Positions 45,969 to 55,641 of a stretch of 64,000 nt of DNA are shown one piece after another; within the stretch, counting starts at the first letter, position 1; each line of letters begins with the position of its first letter. This DNA is from Lachnospiraceae bacterium (GTDB lineage: Bacteria; Bacillota; Clostridia; Lachnospirales; Lachnospiraceae): the NCBI GenBank assembly GCA_910576125.1, contig CAJTHM010000009.1, positions 156,468-220,467 on the forward strand, written 5' to 3'. The notes under the pieces were generated by a model. That model was not told the DNA's origin. It was given only the letters and a program-made list of their open reading frames with translations, and did not search any database. The position numbers were made by a program, and so were the translations under genes.

Positions 45969-46937
45969 ATGTCCAAAAACAAGCAGGAATCAAAACCCGC
46001 GGTTCAAGTGAAGCAGCTTACACTGTGGGAAAAGATTGTCAGGCATCGCATACTGATTCTTATGTGCCTGCCGGCAATCATCTACTTTATCGCCTTTAGT
46101 TATGCGCCCTTGCCGGGCATCTGGGTAGCTTTCGTCAAGTACAACTACCGGGACGGTATATTCGGAAGCAAATTCATCGGACTGGATAATTTCGAGTTTC
46201 TGGCCACTTCGGGAAAACTGCTGGAGCTGACCAAGAACACGGTTCTGTACAATCTGGCGTTCATCCTGCTGGGCAATTTTCTGGCGGTGTTCGTGGCAAT
46301 CCTGCTGAACGAGATACAGAGCAAGTGGTTCAAGAAAGCCTCCCAGACAGTGATGTTCCTTCCCTACTTTATCTCTCAGGTACTGGTGGGCATCCTGGTC
46401 TTCTATCTGCTGAACTATGATACCGGCCTTGTGAACGGAATCCTGAGGAACCTGGGGGTGGCGGAAGAGTCGCTGTGGCAGCCCTATTCCACGCCGGGGG
46501 TGTGGCCGGTGCTGCTGGTCATCATCTATCTGTGGCAGCAGACGGGATACAACTCCGTGGTCTACTTCGCGGCCATCTGCGGCATCGACGCCGAGATGAT
46601 GGAGGCGGCGAAGGTGGACGGGGCCAACGGCTTCCAGAGGATACGCTACATACTCCTTCCCAGCTTAAAGCCTACGATAGTGGTACTGCTGCTCTTCGCA
46701 CTGGGCGGCATCGTGAAAGGCAACTTCGGTCTGTTCTATAACGTGGTGGGCACCAACCCGCTGCTGTACAGCACCACGGACATCATCGAGACCTATGTGT
46801 ACCGCGCTACCGTGGCAGAGTTCAACTTCTCCAGAGCATCTGCCGTAGGCCTGTACCAGTCCGTGATCGGCTTTGTAATCGTCATGGTGGTGAACACCAT
46901 CGTGAAGAAGATTGATCCCGACTATTCGCTGTTCTAA
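45969..46937 (+). CDS. Carbohydrate ABC transporter permease (LplB-like)
   Basis: A 322-residue inner membrane permease with six helices; the early segment LCLP/ICLPAIIYFIAFSYAPLPGIWVAF-type start (residues about 33-58) is typical of LplB. The cytoplasmic EAA loop is EAAKVDGANGFQRIRYILLP, which docks the ATPase. No ATPase gene is present in the locus, so a shared MsmK/UgpC-like ATPase elsewhere is expected. It is the first gene of a three-gene operon with a second permease and a binding lipoprotein. Confidence 0.92.
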   Translation: MSKNKQESKPAVQVKQLTLWEKIVRHRILILMCLPAIIYFIAFSYAPLPGIWVAFVKYNYRDGIFGSKFIGLDNFEFLATSGKLLELTKNTVLYNLAFILLGNFLAVFVAILLNEIQSKWFKKASQTVMFLPYFISQVLVGILVFYLLNYDTGLVNGILRNLGVAEESLWQPYSTPGVWPVLLVIIYLWQQTGYNSVVYFAAICGIDAEMMEAAKVDGANGFQRIRYILLPSLKPTIVVLLLFALGGIVKGNFGLFYNVVGTNPLLYSTTDIIETYVYRATVAEFNFSRASAVGLYQSVIGFVIVMVVNTIVKKIDPDYSLF

Positions 46938-46953
46938 AGGAAGGAGGAGAAAA

Positions 46954-47877
46954 ATGGCAAACCAAGACAAAGACTTAATGGAATCCGGTGCCAAGGTGAA
47001 GCTTGGCACATCAGATAAGATAATCAGAGGCTTCGGATATGCATTCGTCACGTTTTACGCGATCTGCTGTATCGTGCCTTTCCTGGTCATCATAGGCACG
47101 TCCTTCGCCAGCGAGTCCGTGGTCCGGGCGGAAGGGGTACAGATTATCCCCAGCGAGTTCAGCCTGGAGGCCTATAAAATGGTCACCAAGAGCGGCGGCA
47201 TCTGGAAGTCCTACCTGCTGACCATATTGATGACGGCGCTGGGGACTACCGTGGGCCTGTCCATCATCTCCATGACGGGCTACGCGCTGCAGAGGAAGGA
47301 CTTCTCCTTCCGGAACGGGATTTCGTTCTTCATCTACTTTACCAGCCTGTTCCAGGCAGGTCTTGCGCCTTACTACCTGCTGATGACCCAGACCTACCAC
47401 CTGACGGACAACTATCTGGCGGTGGCGCTGCCCCTGCTGATGTCGCCCTGGCTGATCATATTGATGAAGAACTTCGTGAAGGCCATCCCCCACGAGATTA
47501 CGGAGTCGGGCAAGATAGACGGGGCCGGGGACTTCAAGATATTCACCTCATTGATTCTGCCTATGCTCAAGCCTGCCCTGGCCACCATCGGCCTGTTCCT
47601 GGCGCTGAGCTACTGGAACGAGTGGTACCAGTCCTCGCTGTTCTTGAGCTCCAAGGTGGCTGTGAAGCCCCTGCAGTATACGCTGTATGAGATTGTGAAC
47701 AAGAACGAGGCGCTGAAGAACTCTGTGGCAGGGCAGTACATCAACCTGGCGGACATCCCCCAGGAGACCGTGAAGATGGCCAACGCGGTGCTGGCCACCG
47801 GCCCTATCGTGCTGCTGTATCCCTTCGTGCAGAAGTACTTCATCAGCGGCATTACCGTAGGCGCGGTGAAGGGCTGA
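46954..47877 (+). CDS. Carbohydrate ABC transporter permease (YtcP-like)
   Basis: The second membrane subunit, about 307 residues, six helices, of the MalG/YtcP type. The EAA loop is EITESGKIDGAGDFKIFTSL and the helix before it LLMSPWLIILMKNFVKAIP. GGAGGAG lies before the ATG at 46954, 16 bp after the first permease. It pairs with the LplB-like subunit to import complex sugars. Confidence 0.92.
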   Translation: MANQDKDLMESGAKVKLGTSDKIIRGFGYAFVTFYAICCIVPFLVIIGTSFASESVVRAEGVQIIPSEFSLEAYKMVTKSGGIWKSYLLTILMTALGTTVGLSIISMTGYALQRKDFSFRNGISFFIYFTSLFQAGLAPYYLLMTQTYHLTDNYLAVALPLLMSPWLIILMKNFVKAIPHEITESGKIDGAGDFKIFTSLILPMLKPALATIGLFLALSYWNEWYQSSLFLSSKVAVKPLQYTLYEIVNKNEALKNSVAGQYINLADIPQETVKMANAVLATGPIVLLYPFVQKYFISGITVGAVKG

Positions 47878-47936
47878 CGCCGAGACGTGTCCGGATAGCG
47901 CAAATTTGAGAGAAATCGGAGAGGATAATGATAAGT

Positions 47937-47974
47937 AGCTCCTGCGGGAGCCCCATAAGGCCCCCGGGAGTTAT
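47937..47974 (+). other. Hairpin between permease and binding protein genes
   Basis: A GC-rich imperfect hairpin, left arm AGCTCCTGCGGGAGCC from 47937 and right arm GGCCCCCGGGAGTTAT ending at 47974, in the 130-bp spacer. Such structures often protect or process the mRNA so that the binding protein is made in excess over the permeases; this role is inferred from position. Confidence 0.5.
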
Positions 47975-48007
47975 CTATAAAAACCATAATGAAATGGAGG
48001 AAAAAAG

Positions 48008-49708
48008 ATGAAAAAGAAAGTAATTGCAGCATTGCTTGCCGCAACGATGGTTCTGGGCATGACGGCCTGCGGCGGTGGCGACACGCAGAGCTCCGCGCCC
48101 GCTGAATCCAGTGAGGAGAGCAGCGCGGAAGAGTCTTCCGAGTCTTCTGACGCTTCTGACGCGGGAGAAGAGGAGTCCTCTGCCGAGGAAGAGTCAGCAG
48201 GCGGCGAAGAGGCGGCCGGCGGGGATATCGACACCTCCGAGCATGTCGTCATCAACTACATGACCACAGGCGACGCGCCCTCTGGAGAAGCCAAGGAGCG
48301 TCTGGACGAGATGATGGCAGAGCTGAACGCGATCCTCACCGAGAAGGTGAACGCGGAGCTGGAAATCTACTACATTTCCTGGACGGATTATCTTTCCAAC
48401 TACAACCTGACACTGGCCCGTATGGACGGCACCGTAGACCTGGTAGGCACCGCTTCCGACTGGCTGGATGCATGGCCGAACTCCAAGAACGGCGCTTTCA
48501 TAGAGCTGTCCGAGGAGATGCTGCAGACCTATGCGCCCAAGACATGGGCCAGCATTCCCGCTGAGAACTGGGAGATGTGCAAATACAACGGTGAGATTTA
48601 CCTGATTCCTGAGGACAATTACGCGCAGTGGACCAACCACGGCTTCACCTATCGTCTGGACTGGGCGAAGGAAGCAGGATTGGCTGACGGCGTGCACAGC
48701 TGGGAGGACATGACCACCTACTTTAAGTGGGTGAAAGAGAACAAGGCCGACATCACCCCCTGGGATTCCGACGGAACACAGTATGCCACCATGGTGGGCG
48801 GCTGGATTTCTTCCCATTCCAACTATATCGCCATCGAGGGCATCAACTCCGGCGCTATGTGGGGCGGCACCAAGGACGATCCCTACACCATCTATTCTCC
48901 TTACATGACCGACACGGATTCCCTGGTGGAGTTCGCGAAGATGATGAAGGAGTGGGACGAAATCGGCGTATGGAAGACCGACGTGCTGAACAACACCACA
49001 TCCACCAACCGTGACGACTACCGCATCGGCAAGGTCGCCGCAGAGCAGCACCATACCCAGACCTGGACCGACCTGGTAAGCCATACCGAGGCCAACAAGA
49101 TCTATCAGGAGGACGAGAATGCTGAAAGCGGTTTCTTCTACTTCGGCGAGGAGACCCAGAATGTAGTGGCCCTTTCCATTACCCACGGCGCAATGGCCGT
49201 GTCCGCAGGCAGCGCCAACCCTGAGAGGGCTCTGATGGTATATGACCTGCTGAGGAACGATCCCGACTGCTATACCCTGTTCAACTATGGTATCAAGGGC
49301 GTGTCATGGGATACCAATGACGAGGGCCTGAGGGTCATCCCTGAAGGCTACAACAGCGACACCGACAACATCAACGGCATGACCAACTTCTGGTGGGGAC
49401 GTAACGACGACCTGGAGGTAAGGGACGCTACCAGGGATTGGGACAAGATTGACGCTATGTACGCAGAGTACGACAAGATTAAGATTCCTTATCAGTACGG
49501 CCTGTTCGTGCCTGAGGTGGATTCCATCGAGGGACAGATTTCCAACATCAACGAGGTACACACCAACTACATGAAGCAGATCGCGTTCGGTAAGTACTCC
49601 GGAACCGCTGAGGAGATTGTAGCTGAGTACCAGGCTGCCCTGGAAGCCGCCGGCATCAATGAGGTCACAGAGGAGCTGCAGAGACAGATCAGCGAAGTGT
49701 ATCAATAA
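48008..49708 (+). CDS. Extracellular solute-binding lipoprotein of the sugar ABC transporter
   Basis: A 566-residue substrate-binding protein of family 1, anchored outside the membrane. The signal sequence is MKKKVIAALLAATMVLGMTA with the lipid-bearing Cys at 21. Residues about 25-75 are a Ser/Glu-rich linker, and the two-lobed binding domain follows with several Trp and Tyr residues fit for sugar stacking. GGAGG lies 8-9 nt before the ATG. The size, above 500 residues, is typical of LplA-like proteins for oligosaccharides. It works with the two permeases upstream. Confidence 0.92.
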   Translation: MKKKVIAALLAATMVLGMTACGGGDTQSSAPAESSEESSAEESSESSDASDAGEEESSAEEESAGGEEAAGGDIDTSEHVVINYMTTGDAPSGEAKERLDEMMAELNAILTEKVNAELEIYYISWTDYLSNYNLTLARMDGTVDLVGTASDWLDAWPNSKNGAFIELSEEMLQTYAPKTWASIPAENWEMCKYNGEIYLIPEDNYAQWTNHGFTYRLDWAKEAGLADGVHSWEDMTTYFKWVKENKADITPWDSDGTQYATMVGGWISSHSNYIAIEGINSGAMWGGTKDDPYTIYSPYMTDTDSLVEFAKMMKEWDEIGVWKTDVLNNTTSTNRDDYRIGKVAAEQHHTQTWTDLVSHTEANKIYQEDENAESGFFYFGEETQNVVALSITHGAMAVSAGSANPERALMVYDLLRNDPDCYTLFNYGIKGVSWDTNDEGLRVIPEGYNSDTDNINGMTNFWWGRNDDLEVRDATRDWDKIDAMYAEYDKIKIPYQYGLFVPEVDSIEGQISNINEVHTNYMKQIAFGKYSGTAEEIVAEYQAALEAAGINEVTEELQRQISEVYQ

Positions 49709-49843
49709 GCCGGATATGCTGAAAGCAGAGGGGATTCCTCTGCCAAAGCCGGAACGGAATGCAAAATGTACATGGGAGGGAGCGCCGAAGCCGAGAGGGG
49801 GAGGTGCTCCCTTTTTGGCGAACATGTAGCAAAGTCCCTGTTC

Positions 49844-49872
49844 TTGTCATTTCTGCCATGATATGGTATACT
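49844..49872 (+). promoter_or_regulatory. Promoter for the GH35 beta-galactosidase
   Basis: TTGTCA (49844-49849), 17-nt spacer ending in TGG, TATACT (49867-49872); start point near 49879. Confidence 0.75.
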
Positions 49873-49877
49873 TCATT

Positions 49878-49891
49878 TGAAACCGGTATCA
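49878..49891. promoter_or_regulatory. LacI-type operator at the GH35 start point
   Basis: TGAAACCGGTATCA, a near-perfect palindrome around CG that matches the operators at 44456, 45711 and 45906. It begins at the predicted transcription start of the GH35 gene. Confidence 0.72.
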
Positions 49892-49955
49892 GCAAGTATC
49901 TGTTTTAAAAGAGGTACTATGAAGTTATAAGATTGCGATGGAATGAGAGGTTATT

Positions 49956-51701
49956 ATGAGCACATTTGAAATCAGGGACAATTTCTATCTGGACGGAGAG
50001 CCCGTCCGGATCATCTCCGGCGCGGTGCACTATTTCCGGATCGTGCCGCAGTACTGGCGGGACAGGCTGGAGAAGCTTAAGAGTATGGGCTGCAACACGG
50101 TGGAGACCTACATCCCCTGGAACATGCACGAGCAGGAGAAGGGTCAGTTTCGCTTCCAGGGGATGCTGGACATCGAGGGATTCATCCGGCTGGCCCGGGA
50201 GCTGGGCCTGTATGTGATCGTCAGGCCCTCCCCCTACATCTGCGCGGAGTGGGAGTTCGGCGGCCTGCCCGCCTGGCTGCTCCGAGAGGACGGCATGCGG
50301 CTGCGGGTGAGCTATGGCCCCTTCCTGCGGCATGTGGAGGAGTATTACAAGGTGCTGCTCCCGAAGCTCACCCCCTGGCAGTGCACCAAGGGAGGCCCCG
50401 TCATCCTGATGCAGGTGGAGAACGAGTACGGCTATTACGCCAATGACCGCGGCTACCTGGAGGAAATCAGGAAGCTGATGCGCCGGGGCGGCGTGGAGGT
50501 GCCTTTGGTGACATCGGACGGCCCTTTCCCGGAGAGCCTGAACGGAGGGAAGCTTCCGGGCGCCTTGCCCACAGGGAACTTCGGCTCCAGGACCGAGGAG
50601 CGCTTCGGGACGCTGCGCCAGTACACGGAGGGCGGGCCTCTGATGTGTACGGAGTTCTGGGTGGGCTGGTTCGACCACTGGGGCAACGGGGGCCACATGC
50701 GGGGCAACCTGGAGGAGAGCGTAAAGGATCTGGACAAGATGCTGGAGCTGGGCCATGTGAACATCTACATGTTCGAGGGCGGCACCAATTTCGGCTTCAT
50801 GAACGGCTCCAACTATTATGACGAGCTGACCCCGGACGTGACCTCCTACGACTATGACGCGGTGCTCACGGAGGACGGACAGATTACGGAAAAATACCGC
50901 CGCTACCGGGAAGTCATCGGGAAATACGCTGCGCTGCCGGAGATGGAGTTCTCCACGGAAATCCGCAGGAAATCATACGGTACGCTGGAGGCCTGCGAAA
51001 AGGTGAGCCTGGTGTCCACTTTGGACAGCATCAGCAAAGGGACGGAGAGCGTCTGGCCCCAGTCCATGGAGCGTCTGGGCCAGAACTACGGCTACATCCT
51101 TTACCGCACCACGCTGCACACGGAGGAGAACCTGGAAAAAATCAGGCTCTGGGGTGCAAACGACAGGGCGGACATCCTGCTGGATGACAAGCTTGTAGCC
51201 ACATTGTACGACAGGGAGCTTCTGAAGGAGCGGGAGCTGAACCTGCCAGCCCGGCGGGACGCCAGGCTGGACATCCTCATGGAGAACATGGGCCGGGTGA
51301 ACTTCGGCCCCTACATGGAGCGCCAGCGCAAGGGCATCGACCAGTGCGTGCAGATCAACGGGCATATGCACAACCACTGGGTGCAGTATCCGCTGCCCCT
51401 GGACAATGTGGACAAGGTGGACTTTGACCGGGAGTATCTGCCCGGCACGCCGGCGTTCTACCGTTTCGTCTTCAACGTGGAGGAGATCGGGGACACCTTC
51501 CTTGACTTCGAAGGATGGGGGAAGGGCTGCGCCTTCGTGAACGGATTTAATATAGGAAGATTCTGGGAGATAGGGCCTCAGAAGCGGCTCTACATCCCCG
51601 GCCCCCTGCTGAGAGAGGGGGAGAACGAAATCATCCTCTTCGAGACGGAGGGGAAGGCCCCGGGCACCATCGCGCTGCAAGGCGAGCCGGACATAGGATG
51701 A
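49956..51701 (+). CDS. Beta-galactosidase, glycoside hydrolase family 35
   Basis: A 581-residue cytoplasmic enzyme that cleaves terminal beta-galactosides. The GH35 start GAVHYFRIVPQYWRDRLEKL is clear; the acid/base Glu is in QVENEYGYY (about 157) and the nucleophile Glu in CTEFWVGWF (about 232), followed by YMFEGGTNFGFMNG. The C-terminal half has two jelly-roll domains with the family's GRVNFGPYM and NGFNIGRFWEIGPQ segments. There is no signal peptide, so it works on sugar brought in by the adjacent ABC importer. It has its own promoter with a LacI operator and ends at a strong terminator. Confidence 0.95.
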   Translation: MSTFEIRDNFYLDGEPVRIISGAVHYFRIVPQYWRDRLEKLKSMGCNTVETYIPWNMHEQEKGQFRFQGMLDIEGFIRLARELGLYVIVRPSPYICAEWEFGGLPAWLLREDGMRLRVSYGPFLRHVEEYYKVLLPKLTPWQCTKGGPVILMQVENEYGYYANDRGYLEEIRKLMRRGGVEVPLVTSDGPFPESLNGGKLPGALPTGNFGSRTEERFGTLRQYTEGGPLMCTEFWVGWFDHWGNGGHMRGNLEESVKDLDKMLELGHVNIYMFEGGTNFGFMNGSNYYDELTPDVTSYDYDAVLTEDGQITEKYRRYREVIGKYAALPEMEFSTEIRRKSYGTLEACEKVSLVSTLDSISKGTESVWPQSMERLGQNYGYILYRTTLHTEENLEKIRLWGANDRADILLDDKLVATLYDRELLKERELNLPARRDARLDILMENMGRVNFGPYMERQRKGIDQCVQINGHMHNHWVQYPLPLDNVDKVDFDREYLPGTPAFYRFVFNVEEIGDTFLDFEGWGKGCAFVNGFNIGRFWEIGPQKRLYIPGPLLREGENEIILFETEGKAPGTIALQGEPDIG

Positions 51702-51773
51702 CGGAGACGAATGGCCATGCCGGGCATCGACATGGCCGCACAGGGATGATGATTATGGAGATTGGTTGAAAGA

Positions 51774-51806
51774 AAACGGTGCGGCCCTCTCGGGGCCGCA
51801 CCGTTT
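51774..51806. terminator. Strong bidirectional terminator after GH35
   Basis: A perfect 14-bp stem AAACGGTGCGGCCC (51774-51787) with its complement at 51793-51806, bordered by GAAAA and TTTC. It serves the GH35 gene and the convergent membrane protein gene. Confidence 0.88.
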
Positions 51807-51848
51807 CATTCCTGAATTCGGACCAAATGAGAATAATTCAGACTGCCA

Positions 51849-52322
51849 TTATTTCAGGGGCTTCGCGCCGGCCTTTTCCTGGGCGGCTTCCAGAGCACGT
51901 CTGAAACGGCTCTTCTTCTTGGCGGGAGGCGCCTCGACCTTGCCGTGGAGCCCCCGGACGCTGAGTACGTAGATGCCGCTGACTACAGCCTTGACCTCCT
52001 TCTTCACGGGCACGGAATCGAAGATTTTCTCATCGCAGATCAGGGACATGATCTGGGGCCCCACCTTGACCTTGACGATGGGGAGCTTGGAGCGGCGCAT
52101 GAGCTTCGGCGTCTGGTCTAAGACCATCTGGGGCAGCCCCGCGTCCTTGAGCCGCATCCGTTTCTTGTCGATGATCAGCATCGAGACGGTCTGCTTGTTG
52201 GCCTCCAGCATCTCCTGCTGTTCGGCCTGCTTCTTCTGGGCTTTCCTTCCGAGGAAATACAGCACGGCGATTAGCGCGGCCAGCACCGCGACCACGATCA
52301 ATACAATTATCCATGGGTTCAT
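51849..52322 (-). CDS. Small membrane-anchored protein of unknown function
   Basis: A 157-residue protein with one N-terminal transmembrane helix (residues about 3-24, IIVLIVVAVLAALIAVLYFL), a charged KKQAEQQEML coiled stretch, and a cytoplasmic domain with LIIDKKRMRLKDAGLP and VGPQIMSLICDEKIF strands, ending in a Lys/Ala-rich tail. I recognise it as a type often seen in Lachnospiraceae but know no function. The ATG at 52322 has GGAGG 10 nt upstream; an in-frame TTG at 52328 is less likely. Adjacent on its 5' side is a MITE-like element. Confidence 0.7.
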   Translation of the reverse strand: MNPWIIVLIVVAVLAALIAVLYFLGRKAQKKQAEQQEMLEANKQTVSMLIIDKKRMRLKDAGLPQMVLDQTPKLMRRSKLPIVKVKVGPQIMSLICDEKIFDSVPVKKEVKAVVSGIYVLSVRGLHGKVEAPPAKKKSRFRRALEAAQEKAGAKPLK

Positions 52323-52349
52323 AAACAATGGGCCTCCTTGCGTAAGATT

Positions 52350-52508
52350 GTCTTTTTGTTACTGCTCACGGCTTCGCCGCTCACAGCAACATGATGCACA
52401 CAAAATGAGCAAAGTACGCTCATTTTGGCGCTTGCTGTCTCGTGATTTTCGTGCATAATGCGCACGAAAACACTTCGCGGAGGCACCTGTGAACAGTAAC
52501 GTCTTTTT
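52350..52508. mobile_element. MITE-like element with terminal inverted repeats and 8-bp duplications
   Basis: A 143-bp non-coding element (52358-52500). The ends GTTACTGCTCAC and GTGAACAGTAAC are 12-bp inverted repeats with one mismatch. Direct copies of GTCTTTTT flank both sides (52350-52357 and 52501-52508), as a target-site duplication would. Inside are two perfect hairpins: CAAAATGAGC/GCTCATTTTG (52401-52427) and TTTTCGTGC/GCACGAAAA (52447-52470). No coding frame exists, so it needs a transposase in trans. Confidence 0.78.
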
Positions 52509-52558
52509 GTCTGTTTTTCATTTTAGCACAGATAGCTATGGATAAGCAACTAAATATG

Positions 52559-52567
52559 TGGTATAAT
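52559..52567 (+). promoter_or_regulatory. Extended -10 promoter for asnS
   Basis: TGGTATAAT at 52559-52567 is an extended -10 element; the -35 region (TGGATA at 52539-52544) is poor. The leader of about 155 nt to asnS is GC-rich, with no T-box that I can identify. Confidence 0.6.
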
Positions 52568-52728
52568 TCAAAATTAAGGCTATAGTCTGTAATGGGCCAG
52601 CGCCTGTGACCGACGCATACCGGCCATGTGCTCCGGAGGGGCAGAGGCGGCCGCGGGAGGGCGGGGCTTACGGGCTGTACGGAAAGTAAACGAAATCAGC
52701 GCGCGGGACGCGCGGAAATGAGGAAATT

Positions 52729-54120
52729 ATGGAATTGACAGACATTAAAGAGCTTTACCGCAACCGCGGTGAGTACATTGGCAGGGAAGTGACCATTGGA
52801 GGCTGGGTCAGGAGCAACCGGGATTCCAAGAATTTCGGATTCCTGATGATCAACGACGGAACCTTTTTCGAGCCTCTGCAGGTGGTGTATGGGGACAGGC
52901 TTGCCAATTTCCAGGAGCTGTGCAGGACCAATGTGGGCGCTGCTCTGATTATAAGAGGTAGGATCGTGGAGACGCCGAACGCCAAGCAGCCCTTTGAGAT
53001 GCAGGCGCTGGAGGCAGTGGTGGAGGGAGCGTCCTCGGCGGATTATCCTTTGCAGAAGAAGCGGCATACTTTCGAGTACCTGCGCACCATATCCCACCTG
53101 CGCCCCAGGACCAATACATTCCAGGCAGTGTTCCGGGTGCGCTCGCTGATTGCCTACGCCATCCACAGCTTTTTCATGGAGAGGGGATTCGTGTATGTGC
53201 ATACGCCCCTGATCACGGGCAGCGACTGCGAGGGCGCGGGGGAGATGTTCCAGGTGACCACCATGGATCTGAACAATATTCCGAAGACAGAGGACGGCCA
53301 GGTGGACTTTTCCCAGGATTTCTTCGGAAAATCCACCAATCTGACGGTAAGCGGCCAGCTGAATGTAGAAACGTACGCGTTTGCTTTTAAAAACGTATAT
53401 ACTTTCGGCCCCACCTTCCGGGCGGAGAATTCCAACACCACCCGCCACGCGGCGGAGTTCTGGATGATCGAGCCGGAGATGGCCTTCGCCGATTTGAAGG
53501 ACGACATGCTGCTGGCGGAGAGCATGCTGAAGTACATCATCCGGTTTGTGTGTGAGAACGCGCCGGAGGAGATGGCTTTCTTCAACCAGTTTGTGGACAA
53601 GGGGCTGTTGGAGCGCCTTAGATCTGTGGCGAGCTCCGATTTCGCCCATGTGACCTACACCGAGGCCATCGATATCCTGTCGAAGCACAATGAGGCCTTC
53701 GACTACAAGGTGAGCTGGGGCTGCGATCTGCAGACGGAGCATGAGCGTTACCTCACGGAGGAAGTGTTCAAGCGCCCGGTTTTCGTGACGGATTACCCCA
53801 AGGAAATCAAGGCTTTCTATATGAAGCTCAACGAGGACGGCAAGACGGTGGCGGCCATGGACTGCCTGGTGCCCGGCATAGGGGAAATCATCGGCGGCAG
53901 CCAGAGGGAGGATAAGCTGGAGCTTCTGGAGAAGCGGATGGAGGAGCTGGGCCTGAACAAGGAGGACTACGGCTTCTATCTGGACCTGCGCAGGTTCGGC
54001 TCCGTGCGGCACGCGGGCTTCGGGCTGGGCTTCGAGCGCTGCGTCATGTACCTCACGGGCATGGGGAACATCCGGGACGTAGTGCCCTTCCCCAGGACTG
54101 TGAAGAACTGCGATTTATAA
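52729..54120 (+). CDS. asnS: Asparagine--tRNA ligase
   Basis: Charges tRNA-Asn with asparagine. The protein has 463 residues, a class IIb synthetase with the N-terminal OB fold ([19 protein letters not shown]). Motif 2 is [21 protein letters not shown] and motif 3 is [15 protein letters not shown]. The [16 protein letters not shown] segment and the missing Asp-type features favour AsnS over AspS. AGGAAA precedes the ATG. It stands alone between the MITE-like element and the cell-wall hydrolase gene. Confidence 0.96.
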   Translation: MELTDIKELYRNRGEYIGREVTIGGWVRSNRDSKNFGFLMINDGTFFEPLQVVYGDRLANFQELCRTNVGAALIIRGRIVETPNAKQPFEMQALEAVVEGASSADYPLQKKRHTFEYLRTISHLRPRTNTFQAVFRVRSLIAYAIHSFFMERGFVYVHTPLITGSDCEGAGEMFQVTTMDLNNIPKTEDGQVDFSQDFFGKSTNLTVSGQLNVETYAFAFKNVYTFGPTFRAENSNTTRHAAEFWMIEPEMAFADLKDDMLLAESMLKYIIRFVCENAPEEMAFFNQFVDKGLLERLRSVASSDFAHVTYTEAIDILSKHNEAFDYKVSWGCDLQTEHERYLTEEVFKRPVFVTDYPKEIKAFYMKLNEDGKTVAAMDCLVPGIGEIIGGSQREDKLELLEKRMEELGLNKEDYGFYLDLRRFGSVRHAGFGLGFERCVMYLTGMGNIRDVVPFPRTVKNCDL

Positions 54121-54245
54121 TATCTTAAGGTTTTAGAGGATGAAAAAAGCCACGGAATGTGGTATGATGTTGACACGCAAGAGCATCATGTCAAAATTTG
54201 ATTCCATGTGCGCTGAAGCGCACGAAAGCAGGGTATGCCGGGTTT

Positions 54246-55592
54246 ATGAGAAAAAGACTGAAAACATTTCTGAATTTTATACTAATCGGAGGCCTGACGG
54301 CTGTGCTGCTGGGGACAGGCATCTCGCAGTCTCTGACAGCGGAGGCTACCAGTGTCGGCGAAGTGCAGGGCCAGATCAATCAGCATACGAATGACCTGAA
54401 CAATGCCAATAATAAAGTCACGGCCCTGGAGACCCAGCAGGAGATTCTGCAGGAGCAGATTGACGATTTCAACGCGGAGCTGAGCAATACCATGGCCAGC
54501 ATCGGGGTCATGGAGGATCAGCTTGCCGCCAAGGAGAGCGAGCTTGCCGCCAAGGAGAATGAAATCGCCGCCAAGGAGGAAGAAATCGTCCAGAAAGAGC
54601 TGCAGATTGAGCAGACCCAGGCGGAGTACGACGCCGCTGTAGTCAGAGAGGAGACCCAGCGGGAGAATATGGCCATCTGCGCCCGGATGATTTATGAGCG
54701 CGGGGAGGAGTCCTATCTGGACGCGCTGTTGGCGGGAAAGGGCCTGGCGGATATCCTGAACCAGATGGACCGTCTGGAGAAAGTAAGCGAATACGAGAAC
54801 GAGGTATTGGAGGAATACATCACGGTAAAGAACCAGGTGCATGACCTGTGGGATTTGCTGGTGGAAGAAAAGGCGACGCTGGAGGACGACAAGGTGCGGC
54901 TGGTGGCGGACAGAGAGCAGCTGGCATCGGACAAGCAGCAGCTGGAGGCGGACAAGGCGGGACTGCAGCAGCAGAAGTCCTATCTGGACGGCATGCTGGC
55001 GAAGAAGAAGCAGGAATCCGCCAACTACGACGAGGAAATCAGGCAGGCCAGGGCTGCCGCCGCCACGGCAAAGGAGCTTTTGAAGCAGGATCAGGAGGCG
55101 CTCAGAAAGCTGCAGAGCGGCAATGCAGGCACCGGTACTGCGGGGAACGGCGGCAATGCAGGCAGCGCGGGAGGCGGGACTTCCTCCGGAGGCGGGACAT
55201 CCGCGCCCTCTGCACCTGCGGGCGGAGGCGGCAGCGGCCTGGGGCAGCAGGTGGCAAACTATGCCTGTCAGTTCGTGGGCAATCCCTATGTGATGGGCGG
55301 CACCAGCCTGACGGGCGGGGCGGACTGCTCCGGCTTCGTCTACCGTGTATATGCCGACTTCGGCTATCAGCTTCCCAGGACCTCCTATCAGCAGGAGAAC
55401 GCCGGCGTGGGAGTGAGCTATGAGAACGCCCAGCCCGGGGATATTGTCTGCTATACCGGCCATGTGGGGCTGTATATCGGCAATGGGCAGATAGTCCATG
55501 CCAGCAACAGCGCCCCCTACCCCACAGGAGGCATCAAAATCAGCAACGCCCAGTACAGGACCATCGTGGCGGTTCGCAGAATCGTCAACTAA
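54246..55592 (+). CDS. Secreted NlpC/P60 peptidoglycan endopeptidase with coiled-coil domain
   Basis: A 448-residue exported D,L-endopeptidase that cuts cell-wall stem peptides. A signal peptide (RKRLKTFLNFILIGGLTAVL) leads, then a long coiled coil (about 35-290, with repeated LAAKESE/NEIAAKEEE heptads) of the CwlO/PcsB type, a Gly/Ala/Ser linker with GTAGNGGNAGSAGGG, and a C-terminal NlpC/P60 domain. The catalytic Cys is in GGADCSGFVY (about 361), with His in YTGHVGLYIGNG (about 406) and the polar third residue in IVHASN. The coiled coil in this family keeps the enzyme inactive until FtsEX engages it. The ATG at 54246 begins the signal peptide. Confidence 0.93.
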   Translation: MRKRLKTFLNFILIGGLTAVLLGTGISQSLTAEATSVGEVQGQINQHTNDLNNANNKVTALETQQEILQEQIDDFNAELSNTMASIGVMEDQLAAKESELAAKENEIAAKEEEIVQKELQIEQTQAEYDAAVVREETQRENMAICARMIYERGEESYLDALLAGKGLADILNQMDRLEKVSEYENEVLEEYITVKNQVHDLWDLLVEEKATLEDDKVRLVADREQLASDKQQLEADKAGLQQQKSYLDGMLAKKKQESANYDEEIRQARAAAATAKELLKQDQEALRKLQSGNAGTGTAGNGGNAGSAGGGTSSGGGTSAPSAPAGGGGSGLGQQVANYACQFVGNPYVMGGTSLTGGADCSGFVYRVYADFGYQLPRTSYQQENAGVGVSYENAQPGDIVCYTGHVGLYIGNGQIVHASNSAPYPTGGIKISNAQYRTIVAVRRIVN

Positions 55593-55641
55593 CAAGAGGG
55601 GGACCGGATTTTCGCGTAAAGAAAATCCGATAGGAGAGAAG

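Noticed and set aside
52574..52728. T-box leader before asnS
   Set aside because: No specifier context, no TGGN-type core and no terminator hairpin with T run could be found in the 155-nt leader.
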